Shown in pieces: positions 34,601-43,447 of a stretch of 64,000 nucleotides of DNA. Both the position numbers and the translations under genes were made by a program. Position 1 is the stretch's first letter. Every line of letters starts with the position of its first letter. The DNA lies in the NCBI GenBank assembly GCA_934572335.1, contig CAKTKU010000001.1, positions 179,159-243,158 of the forward strand. Reading direction: 5' to 3'. This DNA is from an uncultured Oscillospiraceae bacterium (GTDB lineage: Bacteria; Bacillota; Clostridia; Oscillospirales; Oscillospiraceae). A model generated the notes under the pieces. The model was not told the origin of the DNA, ran no database searches, and saw only the letters and a list, made by a program, of their open reading frames with translations.

Positions 34601-35146
34601 CGCGCGGATAAGCCGGTGACGGGGGCGGAGCGCGGCGTCGCGACGCACCTTGCGCTGCAATGTATGGACTTTGCAAAAACCTCGTCGGTGGACGAGGTCA
34701 GGAGCGAAATCGCGCGGCTTGAGCGCGGGCAGTTTCTCAGCGCGCGCGAGGCGGAGGCGGTGGACGCCGGGGCGATATATAAGCTCTTTGCCTCGCCGCT
34801 GGGGCGGCGTATGCATGCGGCGGACGCGCTGCACCGGGAGTTCAAGTTCTCGCTCTTATGTGACGCGGAGGAGCTGTTCGGCACTGCCGAGGGTGAGGAG
34901 ATACTATTGCAGGGCGTCGTGGACTGCTGCCTTGAGGAGCGGGGGGCGCTGTGCATCATCGACTATAAGACCGACCGCGTCCGCACGGATGAGGAGATCG
35001 CCCGGCGCAGTGAGTTCTATGCGCCTCAGCTGCGCGCCTACGCAGCGGCACTGCGCCGGATATTCGGCATGGAGGTGTCCTCGTGCGTGCTGTACTACCT
35101 CTCCGCGGGAAAAATTGTGGAAATAGCGCAAAAGGACTTGCAATAA
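31643..35146 (+). CDS. addA: AddAB helicase-nuclease subunit AddA
   Basis: A 1167-residue UvrD-like helicase plus nuclease. Seen motifs: Walker A SAGAGSGKTKVLTERL near residue 20, motif Ia FTRAAAGELRGRI, Walker B VDEYQDVSQVQD, motif III GDVKQSIYRFRLANPEIF, motifs V and VI MTVHKSKGLEFPVVFL and LLYVALTRPRERL, and the C-terminal RecB-type nuclease GVVDCCLEERG..IIDYKTDR. The ATG at 31643 lies 8 bases inside the end of addB with GGAGGGGGAGG before it; longer upstream frames are not needed. Confidence 0.96.
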   Translation: MADFKPTVAQQCAINTRGSTVLVSAGAGSGKTKVLTERLMGFVTDAEHPADLDSFLIITFTRAAAGELRGRIMNELAARLAQDPGSRRLRRQSALCQRAQIGTIHSFCAALLRENSHIAGISPDFRIADDECAAGMRAAALERVLEARYARSGDYPGFLLLADTVGVGRDDSRLGALVLSLHEKMQCHARPEAWAREQTELLERGAADAGDTPWGREILSAAARSARYWSGEMDSLMQAMAANEKISAAYMPSVSATADEIRELARCLELGWDRARGCLPITFSRLGTLRASPDVALSERVKARRTACKKAMEAIEGTLAAPSEKLLNEMRTTAPAMRALLELTLDFDAQYALSKRRAGLVDYSDLEHIAARLLTNEDGSPTELAARMSARFTEVMVDEYQDVSQVQDTIFRAVSDEGRKLFLVGDVKQSIYRFRLANPEIFTGKYTRFADAADAAPGEPRRIILQENFRSRCEILDCANAVFSRCMSRELGDIDYDDAAQLRAGAAYEGSVPVPELLLVDIGAAADDDDAERPDKTALEARCVGEEILRLMRSGMEVGGRALDYGDITILMRSANSVGAIYRRELSAMGIPVAAGQGGGFFTSVEVSGVMSMLAVIDNPHQDIPLIAALRSPAFGFTPEQLAAVRAADTKGDLYTALAAYAESDGMGARFMAVLARFRALAPDLTAAELLWQLVDELDMLALCSAMADGAQRRANLLELIELSERFDATGYRGVHRFVQWLRQLAERGQEPGTGAVSTSAVQIMTVHKSKGLEFPVVFLCDTAHAFNRMDSRDTVLVHPQLGLGPKVTDLDRRVEYPSLARSAIRLRLEREMLSEEMRLLYVALTRPRERLFMTAAVKDPEKLIEKSSAAVTSPMASEVLTSVSAPVNWLIYAALADGQRHLKIRLCQKGDARAQETESAERLPADPAARAELERRLAFVYPHRDAETLPSKVTATELKGRGEDDEEAAPLLPERHTSFPMPDFTRADKPVTGAERGVATHLALQCMDFAKTSSVDEVRSEIARLERGQFLSAREAEAVDAGAIYKLFASPLGRRMHAADALHREFKFSLLCDAEELFGTAEGEEILLQGVVDCCLEERGALCIIDYKTDRVRTDEEIARRSEFYAPQLRAYAAALRRIFGMEVSSCVLYYLSAGKIVEIAQKDLQ

Positions 35147-35166
35147 GCGCGGCGATGTGCTATGAT
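35138..35166 (+). promoter_or_regulatory. Promoter of rpmE
   Basis: -35 TTGCAA (35138-35143), 17-bp spacer, extended -10 TGC-TATGAT (35161-35166). The -35 box sits on the addA stop codon. The leader of about 65 bases contains a repeat of 'ATGCGCA..TATGCGCA' (35188-35202). Confidence 0.7.
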
Positions 35167-35240
35167 TCTCCTTGCGTCTTGTAACTATGCGCATCGCTAT
35201 GCGCACAATCAAGACAGCATACGATGAGGAGTTATTGACC

Positions 35241-35441
35241 ATGAAGGAAGGAATCCATCCGAAATACCAGCAGACCACCATCAAGTGCGCTTGCGGTGCC
35301 GTCATCGAGACCGGCTCCACCAAGCCCAACATCACGGTTGAGATCTGCTCCAAGTGCCACCCCTTCTACACCGGCAAGCAGAAGCTGGTCGACACCAGCG
35401 GCCGTGTTGACAAGTTCAACAAGAAGTACGGCATCAAGTGA
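35241..35441 (+). CDS. rpmE: 50S ribosomal protein L31, zinc-binding form
   Basis: A 66-residue L31 with the zinc cysteines Cys16, Cys18, Cys36 and Cys39 (KCACG and ICSKCHPFYTG) and the family end GRVDKFNKKYGIK. This is the C+ form, expected when zinc is adequate; a C- paralogue is not in the window. GAGGAG precedes the ATG by about 10 bases. It lies after addA and has its own promoter and terminator. Confidence 0.97.
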   Translation: MKEGIHPKYQQTTIKCACGAVIETGSTKPNITVEICSKCHPFYTGKQKLVDTSGRVDKFNKKYGIK

Positions 35442-35455
35442 TCGAAGGATTGCAT

Positions 35456-35492
35456 AAAACCACCCTCCCGGATCATCCGGGAGGGTGGTTTT
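35456..35492. terminator. Bidirectional terminator after rpmE
   Basis: Very stable 16-bp stem AAAACCACCCTCCCGG with its complement, T-tracts on both strands. It also ends the minus-strand glycosyltransferase genes. Confidence 0.92.
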
Positions 35493-35513
35493 ATGTTGCG
35501 GAGGTGGCTGGCA

Positions 35514-37118
35514 TTATCCGCGGTAGTAGATGGTACAATTAGGGAATTCGGCTCCGTTTCCAGTCGCGCCGTATATCCAACTCCCAAAAAGATAATAATA
35601 GTATTTAGGATACAACCGACCAACATAATAAGGTTCGTTTTCTTTTTCAATTTCTAACCACTTAAGAAGAGTTTGATTTGTGCCAAAGTCAAATGGAAGA
35701 AAATCGAATTCAAATGCGCCATTCTCAAATGACCGTGCACCGGTTATCATTAACTCGCCCTCTTGGACTATCATTGTTTCTGGATTTGAGAAACGTTCGT
35801 CAGTTATATCTACGATATTTAATCCGGGGAATTCCTGATATCCATCTGCAAAAATCAGTTGACCAGACAAAACCGTTGTTTTGTTCCATTTACTATCTAC
35901 GGCATCTGCTATCATATGGGACATACGTGAGCTGTCAGAATTATCAGACATTAGGAAGATGAGATATGCGCCGCGCAAAGACAATATCCCGGTTAGTATC
36001 AATATGATGGTACGCTTGAAGTTGTTGCTGCTAAAAAGCAGATTGCCTATATAAACAGACACATATATATCTCCTATGAAAAAGAATGGATAGAATGAAC
36101 GCATGGCGAGTGTCGCAACACTGAGATTATACATGAAAAATATCACAACAAGCGCCGGAATCATGCGGTTAAAAAGAATGGAAAGATAATTTGTGTTGTC
36201 CACTGTCCTCCACCGTTGAGCAAAAGTTATTGTAAGGAAGACAGGCATCATAGGAAACCCGGAATAAAACATGGAATAGGTCAAAACGGACAGCGTATTT
36301 TTCCACAACAAGGCGAGTCTGGAAACCTCAGTTCCCATATAAGCTCCTAATTCGCGTGTTGACGCGCGCCATATATAGGAGGGATCAAATGCCGCTTTTG
36401 GAGAGAGAATAGCGAACCCAATATAAAAGGCGAAGAGAAGAATAACAGCAAAAATCGGTTTGCTGATTTTAAGTCCTTTTTTGCATAAGGATATTGCACC
36501 AAAAACTGTTATAGAGAAAAAAACGATTAGCGGATATTTTACTGCACATAGGCCACCCGCAACAAAAGCGGAGAAAACGATGAGAGCAAAGGCATGACGG
36601 TCACTTGATATAGCGGCAGCGGTGAGAAGAATGACGGCCATAAGCAGAAAAAAAGATATTGCATCACCGGTTCCGTACCTTGATTGTTCAATATGCATTA
36701 TAGAGAAGGAGACGATCAGGCTATATATGATAAGCGTGTGAGCTCTTGCGGAGAAATAACGGAAAACGATTACAAACCCGAGGATAGCGGCACAAGTAAA
36801 GTAAAATACTGAGGCGATGCGCCCACTCAGCTGAGGAGAAATACCTGCGCCGGTCAGTCGGTTTATTATTGCCGTAAGTATATGAAACGGGAGCTGTAGG
36901 ACGATTGCGCCCTCGGGATATTCCTTTTCTTCTTCGTAAACAGGTGACGATCCAGAAAGATACCCTTTAAGGCTCTGTGCGGCGTTATAGAACACGTGCT
37001 CATCACAGTGCAGATACATATTATGAGAAACTGTGATTGAGCGACTAAAGATTAAAATACCAACCATTAGAAACATGATGAAAATTGCTTTTCTTTTTTT
37101 GCTTGCTGCACTTTCCAT
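35514..37118 (-). CDS. GT-C fold (GT39-like) membrane glycosyltransferase, copy 1
   Basis: A 534-residue protein with an N-terminal helix, then the catalytic loop motif HCDEHVFYNAAQSLKGY (acidic Asp-Glu pair as in GT-C enzymes), about eleven more membrane helices and a C-terminal extracytoplasmic domain of about 120 residues. Such enzymes use polyprenyl-phosphate sugars outside the membrane. It is clearly paralogous to the next gene (long shared runs such as GSSPVYEEEKEYPEGAIVLQ and SPQLSGRIA). The DNA is visibly AT-richer than the flanks, with more AAA, AAT and ATA codons, suggesting transfer. GGGAG lies about 12 bases before the ATG. Confidence 0.8.
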   Translation of the reverse strand: MESAASKKRKAIFIMFLMVGILIFSRSITVSHNMYLHCDEHVFYNAAQSLKGYLSGSSPVYEEEKEYPEGAIVLQLPFHILTAIINRLTGAGISPQLSGRIASVFYFTCAAILGFVIVFRYFSARAHTLIIYSLIVSFSIMHIEQSRYGTGDAISFFLLMAVILLTAAAISSDRHAFALIVFSAFVAGGLCAVKYPLIVFFSITVFGAISLCKKGLKISKPIFAVILLFAFYIGFAILSPKAAFDPSYIWRASTRELGAYMGTEVSRLALLWKNTLSVLTYSMFYSGFPMMPVFLTITFAQRWRTVDNTNYLSILFNRMIPALVVIFFMYNLSVATLAMRSFYPFFFIGDIYVSVYIGNLLFSSNNFKRTIILILTGILSLRGAYLIFLMSDNSDSSRMSHMIADAVDSKWNKTTVLSGQLIFADGYQEFPGLNIVDITDERFSNPETMIVQEGELMITGARSFENGAFEFDFLPFDFGTNQTLLKWLEIEKENEPYYVGRLYPKYYYYLFGSWIYGATGNGAEFPNCTIYYRG

Positions 37119-37164
37119 ATAAGTACATCGCTCCCTTAGTTGATGTTACTGTAGTAACACCTGA

Positions 37165-38760
37165 TTACGGCCTGTAAAACAGAGTTGTGGTAGGAAACTC
37201 ATAGCAGCCGTTCGTGCCCATTAACCAGTTACCCAAAATATAATTTACATATCTAGGATAAAGGCTGCCAACATAATACTCAGAATTTGCGGTTTTGAAA
37301 TTCTCCCATGTGATACTATCAAGAGTGTCGCTGTGGAGAGATGGGAGAAAATTAAAGTAGCAGGAATAGACGGTAAATTCGCGTGCGCCGGCAATGAACA
37401 ATTCTCCGTTTTCCAGCAGAATAGATTCTTTATCCGAAAAACGTTTGTCGTCTGAATTTACGACTGAAAGAGAAGGATATTCGTTATAGCCGGAAGGTAG
37501 CACAAGAAAGCCAGATAAAATGGTAGTTTTGTTCCAGTTTTTATCTACGGAAGAGAGAATCATCTTGTCATATCGATCAGAGGCGCGCTTTTCAGACAGG
37601 AGAACTATGTAATAGCACCCTCGCGCGACCATGACGGTGCAGAGAAAGATTGCTGCTACGCGCTTTATGTGATTTCGGTCGCATAACCAACTACCAACAA
37701 AATAGGCGGCGTAAAGGTCCGTAAGAAAGAAAAACGGATAGAACGAACGCGACACCAATAGACGGACAAAAATGTTGTAGGTAAAAAAGATCATGATGAC
37801 GATTGGCAATACTGTTGAAAAAAGAATATCTGTCGACTGTGTGCGTGAGGAAACTTTACGCATTTTGCAAACGGCTGCAACGAAGAAAAACGTGACTAAA
37901 GGGAAGCCGGAATAAAGTGTAGAAAAAGTGAACATAGACATGAAGTGTGTCCATATCCACGAATAATTGGATGCGCTGTGCTCAGACATATAAGCGCCAA
38001 TTTCACGCGTTGATGCACGGATTATATACAAGGGATCAATAGCCGCTTTTGGTGATAAGAGAGCGAAGCCGAGGTACAAAACTGGTACGGCTATGAACAG
38101 AAGCAGATACTTATACTTGAAATGCTCGGGTTTTAAAATGCGGATAATGCCATAGACAGGTATTGCGGAAAAGAAAATGAGAGGATATTTCACCGCGCAA
38201 AGAGCGCCAGACATGAAGAAGGCGGTCGCGATACACAGGTAGCGGTGAGACTTTTGCTCCAAGGCCAACGCTGTGAAGAGAATGACTGCCATGAGCAGAG
38301 GGAAAGTTATGGCATCAGCTGTGCCATAGCGGGACTGGGTAATGTGGATTATTGAAAACACGGTGATTGCGCCGTATAAAGCCAGGGAAGCAATATTTTT
38401 AGTGAAGTATCGATAAAGAACAACAGAACCAAGCAACGAGCCGACGGTGAAATAAAACACAGCGGCAATACGCCCGCTCAACTGAGGGGATATGTCCGTT
38501 CCGGCGAGGCGGTTTATTATCGCTGTGAGGATATGGAACGGGACTTGCAGCACTATCGCGCCCTCTGGATACTCCTTTTCCTCTTCATATACAGGGGACG
38601 ACCCGGAAATGTAGCCCTTTAGGCTTTGCGCCGCATTATAGAACACGTGCTCATCGGGATGCAGTTCCATGTTATGCGAGATTGTAAGCCCGCGGGTCAG
38701 CGCGATCATGAACACCATGATCAACACGATACCTATGAACTGCTTTCTGCTTTTTTCCAT
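37165..38760 (-). CDS. GT-C fold (GT39-like) membrane glycosyltransferase, copy 2
   Basis: A 531-residue paralogue of the downstream gene with the same layout: N-terminal helix, catalytic loop HPDEHVFYNAAQSLKGY, about eleven helices, and a C-terminal outside domain. The N-terminal 130 residues are nearly identical between the copies while the rest has drifted, which points to a tandem duplication followed by divergence, or to gene conversion at the 5' end. Start at 38760 from AAGGTGG; the open frame continues upstream but not with a ribosome site. Substrate unknown. Confidence 0.8.
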   Translation of the reverse strand: MEKSRKQFIGIVLIMVFMIALTRGLTISHNMELHPDEHVFYNAAQSLKGYISGSSPVYEEEKEYPEGAIVLQVPFHILTAIINRLAGTDISPQLSGRIAAVFYFTVGSLLGSVVLYRYFTKNIASLALYGAITVFSIIHITQSRYGTADAITFPLLMAVILFTALALEQKSHRYLCIATAFFMSGALCAVKYPLIFFSAIPVYGIIRILKPEHFKYKYLLLFIAVPVLYLGFALLSPKAAIDPLYIIRASTREIGAYMSEHSASNYSWIWTHFMSMFTFSTLYSGFPLVTFFFVAAVCKMRKVSSRTQSTDILFSTVLPIVIMIFFTYNIFVRLLVSRSFYPFFFLTDLYAAYFVGSWLCDRNHIKRVAAIFLCTVMVARGCYYIVLLSEKRASDRYDKMILSSVDKNWNKTTILSGFLVLPSGYNEYPSLSVVNSDDKRFSDKESILLENGELFIAGAREFTVYSCYFNFLPSLHSDTLDSITWENFKTANSEYYVGSLYPRYVNYILGNWLMGTNGCYEFPTTTLFYRP

Positions 38761-38788
38761 GCGCGAGTTACCACCTTGCAATAAATGC

Positions 38789-40318
38789 CTAATCAAGAAA
38801 TATGACCGTCGATTCCTGCGGAATTCCATAGAAATCCTTGAAATATACCATCTTTTCCTCACCGACTGGGTTTGCGCCGTGCAAATAACTCCCATATGGG
38901 AAGTTAGGTAAGACGATCACGGAAGCCCCGTCCTCAACGGAGGCAGATATAATCTCATCACGCTGACGTCTTATTTGACCGATCGCGTTGTAGACTATGG
39001 AAAAGTGAACAACAAGCGCGAGTATGACAGCAACAGAGCCAGCCAGCAGAGAACATCTCAGCTTGGCTGTGCATTCAGAGAGAAGAGCACTGCTGACTGC
39101 GAGGATAACAAGTGAAATGAAGAAAAGTGAAGTGTAGAATGTACGAACGCCAACGGTGTTCACGGCGGCCATTGGGAAAACTATAATGGGCGGGGCAAGC
39201 CAGAAGACTAATGCCCAGAACTGAAGCGACTTATAAGGCATCAATAAATGCCGGAGCTGTACAAAAACCACGACAAAGAAAAACACAGAAAAGATTGCGA
39301 TCAATGCTACGGTGATGTGATGGTTGAGAGAGTCAATCAGCTTGCTTACACCAAAAAACTCAGCGGCAAAAACAGATATACAGACTATGTCGCATAATAT
39401 ATATATTATATTTTTATATGTTTTATATAAGGTGGTATGCATGCAGACAAGAGCAAGCAGAACCGCCAAAAGGATCATACAGTGCAGATAGCATCCTATA
39501 TAAAGAGAAGGGACAATTCTTGCGGCAATATTTCTCGTTATCGAGAGGATAAAATACAAAATCCCCGAATCTGCACGGAAAGTCAACTGCCTGTATCCAT
39601 CCACGGCTTGACCGGAAGAAAGGAGCGTACTGTAAATAGAGGAGCTGAACATAAGAACGGTTCCTATGATCGCGGCAAGTAGTGCAGAGGCGGAGAATGA
39701 AATGCAGCGCTTGCGCCGCAGAGAGAAAACAAGCAGCAAACAGCAAAAGAAGAGAACAAAAAGAGTTAAGTTTTCCAGAAACATTTGAAGGACAAGCACG
39801 GTAACAAAAACTAACAATATGCGTGGAGCGCTGGTGTGCTACCCAGCAGTGCCTTGAGTGGCGACATGCTGTACCTGCTTCAAAAAAGCAGAAAGGATCA
39901 GAACAGAGAAAGTGTAATTCGAAAAGCCAGCGATCCAACCGTTTGTTTCGCGCCACATATTTGTGCCGATGGAGAGAAAAAGTATATATGAGACAGCGAC
40001 CAGAATAAAAGTATCTGAGCTTTTGAAATCGCCGGTGCGGGGGATGAGCCATACGGCGGCCAGAGGTAAGGCAAAGAAGGTGAATCCCATTACAACATTT
40101 TTGACAAATTCGCTGCGAGTAAGAATGACTTCAAGCAGATTGCCGGAGTAACGGCTGTTTACGGTGGCATGAAGAAACTGCTGCATACCGAGGTCTATTC
40201 CCCAGTCCCAGTCATCGTGAGCATATGGAATCTGAGCGGCAAGCCATATGAAGAAGAATAGGAGTGCGCAGAGACAGAAAAAATAATACCTTTTATATTT
40301 GAGCCTTTCGCGGTACAT
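38789..40318 (-). pseudogene. DUF6056-like membrane protein interrupted by an amber codon
   Basis: Reading from ATG 40318, 159 codons run to TAG at 39839-39841; the same frame then continues without another stop to 38789, for 510 codons in total. The first part has the family-like motifs AHDDWDWG, NSRYSGNLLEV and ETNGWIAGFSNY; the second part is polytopic with about nine helices and an outside C-terminus. No frameshift is involved, and there is no ribosome site for re-starting at the TTG at 39817. It is either a fresh nonsense mutation (CAG to TAG would restore Gln), a sequencing error, or readthrough. AT-rich like its two neighbours, with which it shares strand. Confidence 0.75.
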
Positions 40319-40422
40319 ATCTGCAATGACCTTTCACAAAATGGAATTATGCTTTACCATAACCAGTATATCGCAAATTCCGCATAAAGGCAACAGAATT
40401 CATGTATTCACACATCGTTCAC

Positions 40423-40451
40423 TTGACTTCTTGCGCGGGATGTAGTAAAGT
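40423..40451 (+). promoter_or_regulatory. Promoter of the FAD protein gene
   Basis: -35 TTGACT (40423-40428), 17-bp spacer, -10 TAAAGT (40446-40451). It gives a leader of about 125 bases. Confidence 0.65.
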
Positions 40452-40470
40452 AAACGAGGATACATTTTCG

Positions 40471-40507
40471 GCTCCGTGTTCCCCGAGAGGGAATGCGGAG
40501 TTGTTTT
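40471..40507 (+). terminator. Terminator-like hairpin in the FAD gene leader
   Basis: A 12-bp stem (CTCCGTGTTCCC with GGGAATGCGGAG, two G-T pairs) with a CGAGA loop, followed by TTGTTTTTG. It is placed right after the likely transcription start and about 75 bases before the ATG, so it may act as an attenuator. Confidence 0.5.
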
Positions 40508-40583
40508 TGCTTCAAAACGCCGCGCGGCGAGAGGTGCCGCACGGCTGCCCCAGGGTATTATTCCTGAGATGGAGGATCTGAAT

Positions 40584-41957
40584 ATGAAAAATTACGACGT
40601 GATAATCATCGGCGCGGGCCCCGGCGGCATTTTCTCCGCCTATGAGCTGGCACAGGCAGACAAGGGGCTGAAGATCGCCGTGTTCGAGCTAGGACGCGCG
40701 CTGGACAAGCGCCGCTGCCCCATAGACGGCAAAAAGGTGAAGGTCTGCGCGAAGTGCCCGGTGTGCAACATCATGAGCGGCTTCGGCGGCGCGGGCGCGT
40801 TCTCCGACGGCAAGTACAACATCACAAACCAGTTCGGCGGGACGTTGTATGAGTATGTCGGCAAGCAGGAGGCTATAGAGCTGATGCAGTATGTCGATGG
40901 GATAAACCTCAGCCACGGCGGCGAGGGGACAAAGCTCTATTCCACCGCGAACACCGCCATCAAGCGCAAGTGCCTCGAAAACGGACTGCACCTGCTCGAC
41001 GCGCAGGTGCGCCACCTCGGCACGGATATAAACTATGTCGTGCTCGGCAACATCTACGACGAGCTCAAGAGTAAGGTGGACTTTCATTTCAATTCTCCTG
41101 TCACGGGCATAGAGAAGACCGAGGGCGGCTACACCGTGCATGTGGGCGAGGAGAGCTATTCCTGCACGGACTGCGTTGTGTCCGTCGGGCGCAGCGGCAG
41201 CAAGTGGCTTGAAGGCATATGCGGGAGCCTCGGCATACCCACCAAGTCCAACCGCGTGGACATCGGCGTGCGCGTGGAGCTGCCGGCGGAGATATTCTCC
41301 CATCTGACGGACGAGCTGTACGAGAGCAAGATAGTATACCGCACGGAAAAGTTCGAGGATCTGGTGCGCACATTCTGCATGAACCCGAACGGCGTCGTCG
41401 TCAACGAGAACACCAACGGCATCGTCACGGTCAACGGACACAGCTACGAGGACAAGTCCAAGCACACGGAGAACACGAACTTTGCCCTGCTCGTCAGCAA
41501 GCACTTTTCTGAGCCGTTCAAGGATTCCAACGGCTACGGCGAGAGCATCGCGCGCCTGTCGAACATGCTCGGCGGCGGCGTAATGGTGCAGCGCTTCGGC
41601 GACCTTGTGCGCGGGCGGCGCAGCACTGTGCGCAGGATAGAGGAGAACTTCGTCACGCCGACGCTCGCCGCGACGCCGGGCGACCTCAGTCTCGTCATCC
41701 CCAAGCGCATCCTCGACGGCATTATCGAGATGATCTACGCGCTCGACAAGATCGCACCGGGTACGGCGAACGACGACACGCTGCTCTACGGCGTGGAGGT
41801 CAAGTTCTACAACATGGAGGTGGAGCTTGACAGCGCATTGCAGACAAAGGAAAAGGGGCTGTACGTCATAGGCGACGGCTCCGGCGTGACCCATTCGCTG
41901 TCCCACGCCTCCGCAAGCGGCGTATACGTCGCGCGCGACATACTGAGAAAACTCTGA
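40584..41957 (+). CDS. FAD-dependent oxidoreductase-like protein
   Basis: A 457-residue flavoprotein. The N-terminal dinucleotide fold is YDVIIIGAGPGGIFSAYEL, and the C-terminal FAD-binding end is GLYVIGDGSGVTHSLSHASASG. A Cys cluster near residues 48-62 (RRCPIDGKKVKVCAKCPVCN) may bind a metal or be redox active. The length and Cys cluster match the clostridial 'NAD(P)/FAD-dependent oxidoreductase' family without a known reaction. Start at 40584 from GGAGGA 7 bases upstream. It is divergent from the AT-rich glycosyltransferase block and has a structured leader. Confidence 0.85.
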   Translation: MKNYDVIIIGAGPGGIFSAYELAQADKGLKIAVFELGRALDKRRCPIDGKKVKVCAKCPVCNIMSGFGGAGAFSDGKYNITNQFGGTLYEYVGKQEAIELMQYVDGINLSHGGEGTKLYSTANTAIKRKCLENGLHLLDAQVRHLGTDINYVVLGNIYDELKSKVDFHFNSPVTGIEKTEGGYTVHVGEESYSCTDCVVSVGRSGSKWLEGICGSLGIPTKSNRVDIGVRVELPAEIFSHLTDELYESKIVYRTEKFEDLVRTFCMNPNGVVVNENTNGIVTVNGHSYEDKSKHTENTNFALLVSKHFSEPFKDSNGYGESIARLSNMLGGGVMVQRFGDLVRGRRSTVRRIEENFVTPTLAATPGDLSLVIPKRILDGIIEMIYALDKIAPGTANDDTLLYGVEVKFYNMEVELDSALQTKEKGLYVIGDGSGVTHSLSHASASGVYVARDILRKL

Positions 41958-41964
41958 TCTGGTG

Positions 41965-42003
41965 GGGCAGCACCGCATTATGCGGTGTTGCCCTTGATTT
42001 TTT
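41965..42003 (+). terminator. Terminator of the FAD protein gene
   Basis: A 13-bp stem (41965-41977 with 41981-41993, one G-T) followed by TTGATTTTTT. Confidence 0.88.
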
Positions 42004-42057
42004 GCGAATATGAGTATATAGTATGCATATTATTGTAAACATCAGGGTGGAAAGTCT

Positions 42058-43425
42058 ATGGATCAACTGACAAGGAGCATCAGACGGGTTTCGGACAGCC
42101 TGTGGACACAGCTGGCGGGTGCGGCTGTGATAACGGCGGCTTTTATGCTGTTCGTTTACAAGACAGCGCCGTCACTTGACCTGTGGTGGGCAAGACCGGC
42201 AGCGCTGCTGTTCGGCGGGATATTCGCGCTTGCCATAGTGCTCGTTATCGCGATGCGCCGTTTCAGCGCGCTGGAGCTTCTGGGGACGGCAGCGTGCGTG
42301 GGATGCGCAATATATGCGCGCGTGGCGCTGCTCCCGTTTGAATCCGGCGATTTTACGCAGTATCTTCTGCAATGGTTCAAGGAGCTTGGCTCACTGTCAG
42401 TCAAGGACGCGCTGAGCACGCCGATAGGCAACTATAACCTGCCGTATATCTATTACCTCACCATACTCTCGCGCTTCAATGTGGAGAGCCTTGTGCACAT
42501 AAAGGCGTTTTCGTGCCTTTTTGACGTGATAATGGCCTATGCGGTGATGTGCCTTGTCATGACAAAGGTGGAGGACAAGCGTTTGCAGCTTGCCGCATAT
42601 ATTATTGTGCTGCTGTCCCCGACGGTGATGATAGACAGCGCGATGTGGGCGCAGTGTGATTCGGTGTACACGGCGCTGTGCATAATATCCGCATTTGCGG
42701 CGGTTAAGGGGCGCGGCCGGCTGTGCGCGATAAGCTGGACGGCGGCGTTCTGCTTCAAGCTTCAGGCGGTGTTCATCCTGCCTGCTCTTGCAGCGGCACT
42801 GTTTATGGGCAAGGTCAAGCCCAAGCACCTGCTGTGGATCCCGGCGGTATATTTTATTTCCATCCTGCCTGCGCTTATCGCCGGACGCAGCCTCGCCGAC
42901 TGCCTGAATATCTACACCAATCAGGTCGGGTACTATAAGGGGCTGTTTTTCAATGCGCCGACCGTGTGGCGCTTCTTCGGCGATGCGCAGATACCGGCGC
43001 TGACGAATATGTCTGTATATCCTGCGCTGGGAGCGCTGATACTGTTTACGCTGTATGCCATAAGCGCAGTGAAAAGCATGGACGACAAAAAGCTTATCAG
43101 CCTCTTTTTCATTTCGGCGCTGCTTGCCGCGTTTCTGCTGCCGCGCATGCACGAAAGGTATTTCTACATGGCGGAGGTGCTCTCCATCGCATACTTCATG
43201 TGCGACAGGAGAAAATGGTATGTTCCTGCGGTGCTCACAGCGGCGTCGCTGTCGAGCTATATGGAATACTTCCTCGTCTATTCAATGTCGTCCTACGAGG
43301 AGTATGCGGCAAAGACCGTGGGGATAAAGCCGGTGTATTTTGCCGCGGCCATACTTGTTATACTGGCAGTGGAGGGACGAGCGCTCTTTGGCGGAACGAT
43401 AAGGGCAAGCGAAAATCTGGAGTGA
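42058..43425 (+). CDS. GT-C family glycosyltransferase (Gpi18 mannosyltransferase-like)
   Basis: A 455-residue polytopic protein with about eleven helices. An early acidic loop (ESGDFTQYLLQWFKEL) and the motif LPRMHERYFYMAEV near residue 360 match Gpi18-like mannosyltransferases and related bacterial GT-C enzymes that use polyprenyl-phosphate donors. AQCDSVYTALCI in the middle is another conserved segment. GGGTGG precedes the ATG. The next gene, a lipid flippase, starts 22 bases later with its own strong ribosome site, so the two may cooperate in wall or surface polymer assembly. Confidence 0.82.
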   Translation: MDQLTRSIRRVSDSLWTQLAGAAVITAAFMLFVYKTAPSLDLWWARPAALLFGGIFALAIVLVIAMRRFSALELLGTAACVGCAIYARVALLPFESGDFTQYLLQWFKELGSLSVKDALSTPIGNYNLPYIYYLTILSRFNVESLVHIKAFSCLFDVIMAYAVMCLVMTKVEDKRLQLAAYIIVLLSPTVMIDSAMWAQCDSVYTALCIISAFAAVKGRGRLCAISWTAAFCFKLQAVFILPALAAALFMGKVKPKHLLWIPAVYFISILPALIAGRSLADCLNIYTNQVGYYKGLFFNAPTVWRFFGDAQIPALTNMSVYPALGALILFTLYAISAVKSMDDKKLISLFFISALLAAFLLPRMHERYFYMAEVLSIAYFMCDRRKWYVPAVLTAASLSSYMEYFLVYSMSSYEEYAAKTVGIKPVYFAAAILVILAVEGRALFGGTIRASENLE

Positions 43426-43447
43426 TCGGCACATAAGGAGGAGAGCG

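Noticed and set aside
39817..39841. Two independent genes (159 and 342 residues) instead of one interrupted gene
   Set aside because: Both are in the same frame with only one TAG between, and the second has no ATG or ribosome site nearby.
39839..39841. Pyrrolysine or programmed recoding at the TAG
   Set aside because: No pyrrolysine genes or downstream stem-loop element are seen, and the family has no known catalytic need; a nonsense mutation is simpler. It remains listed as an open finding.
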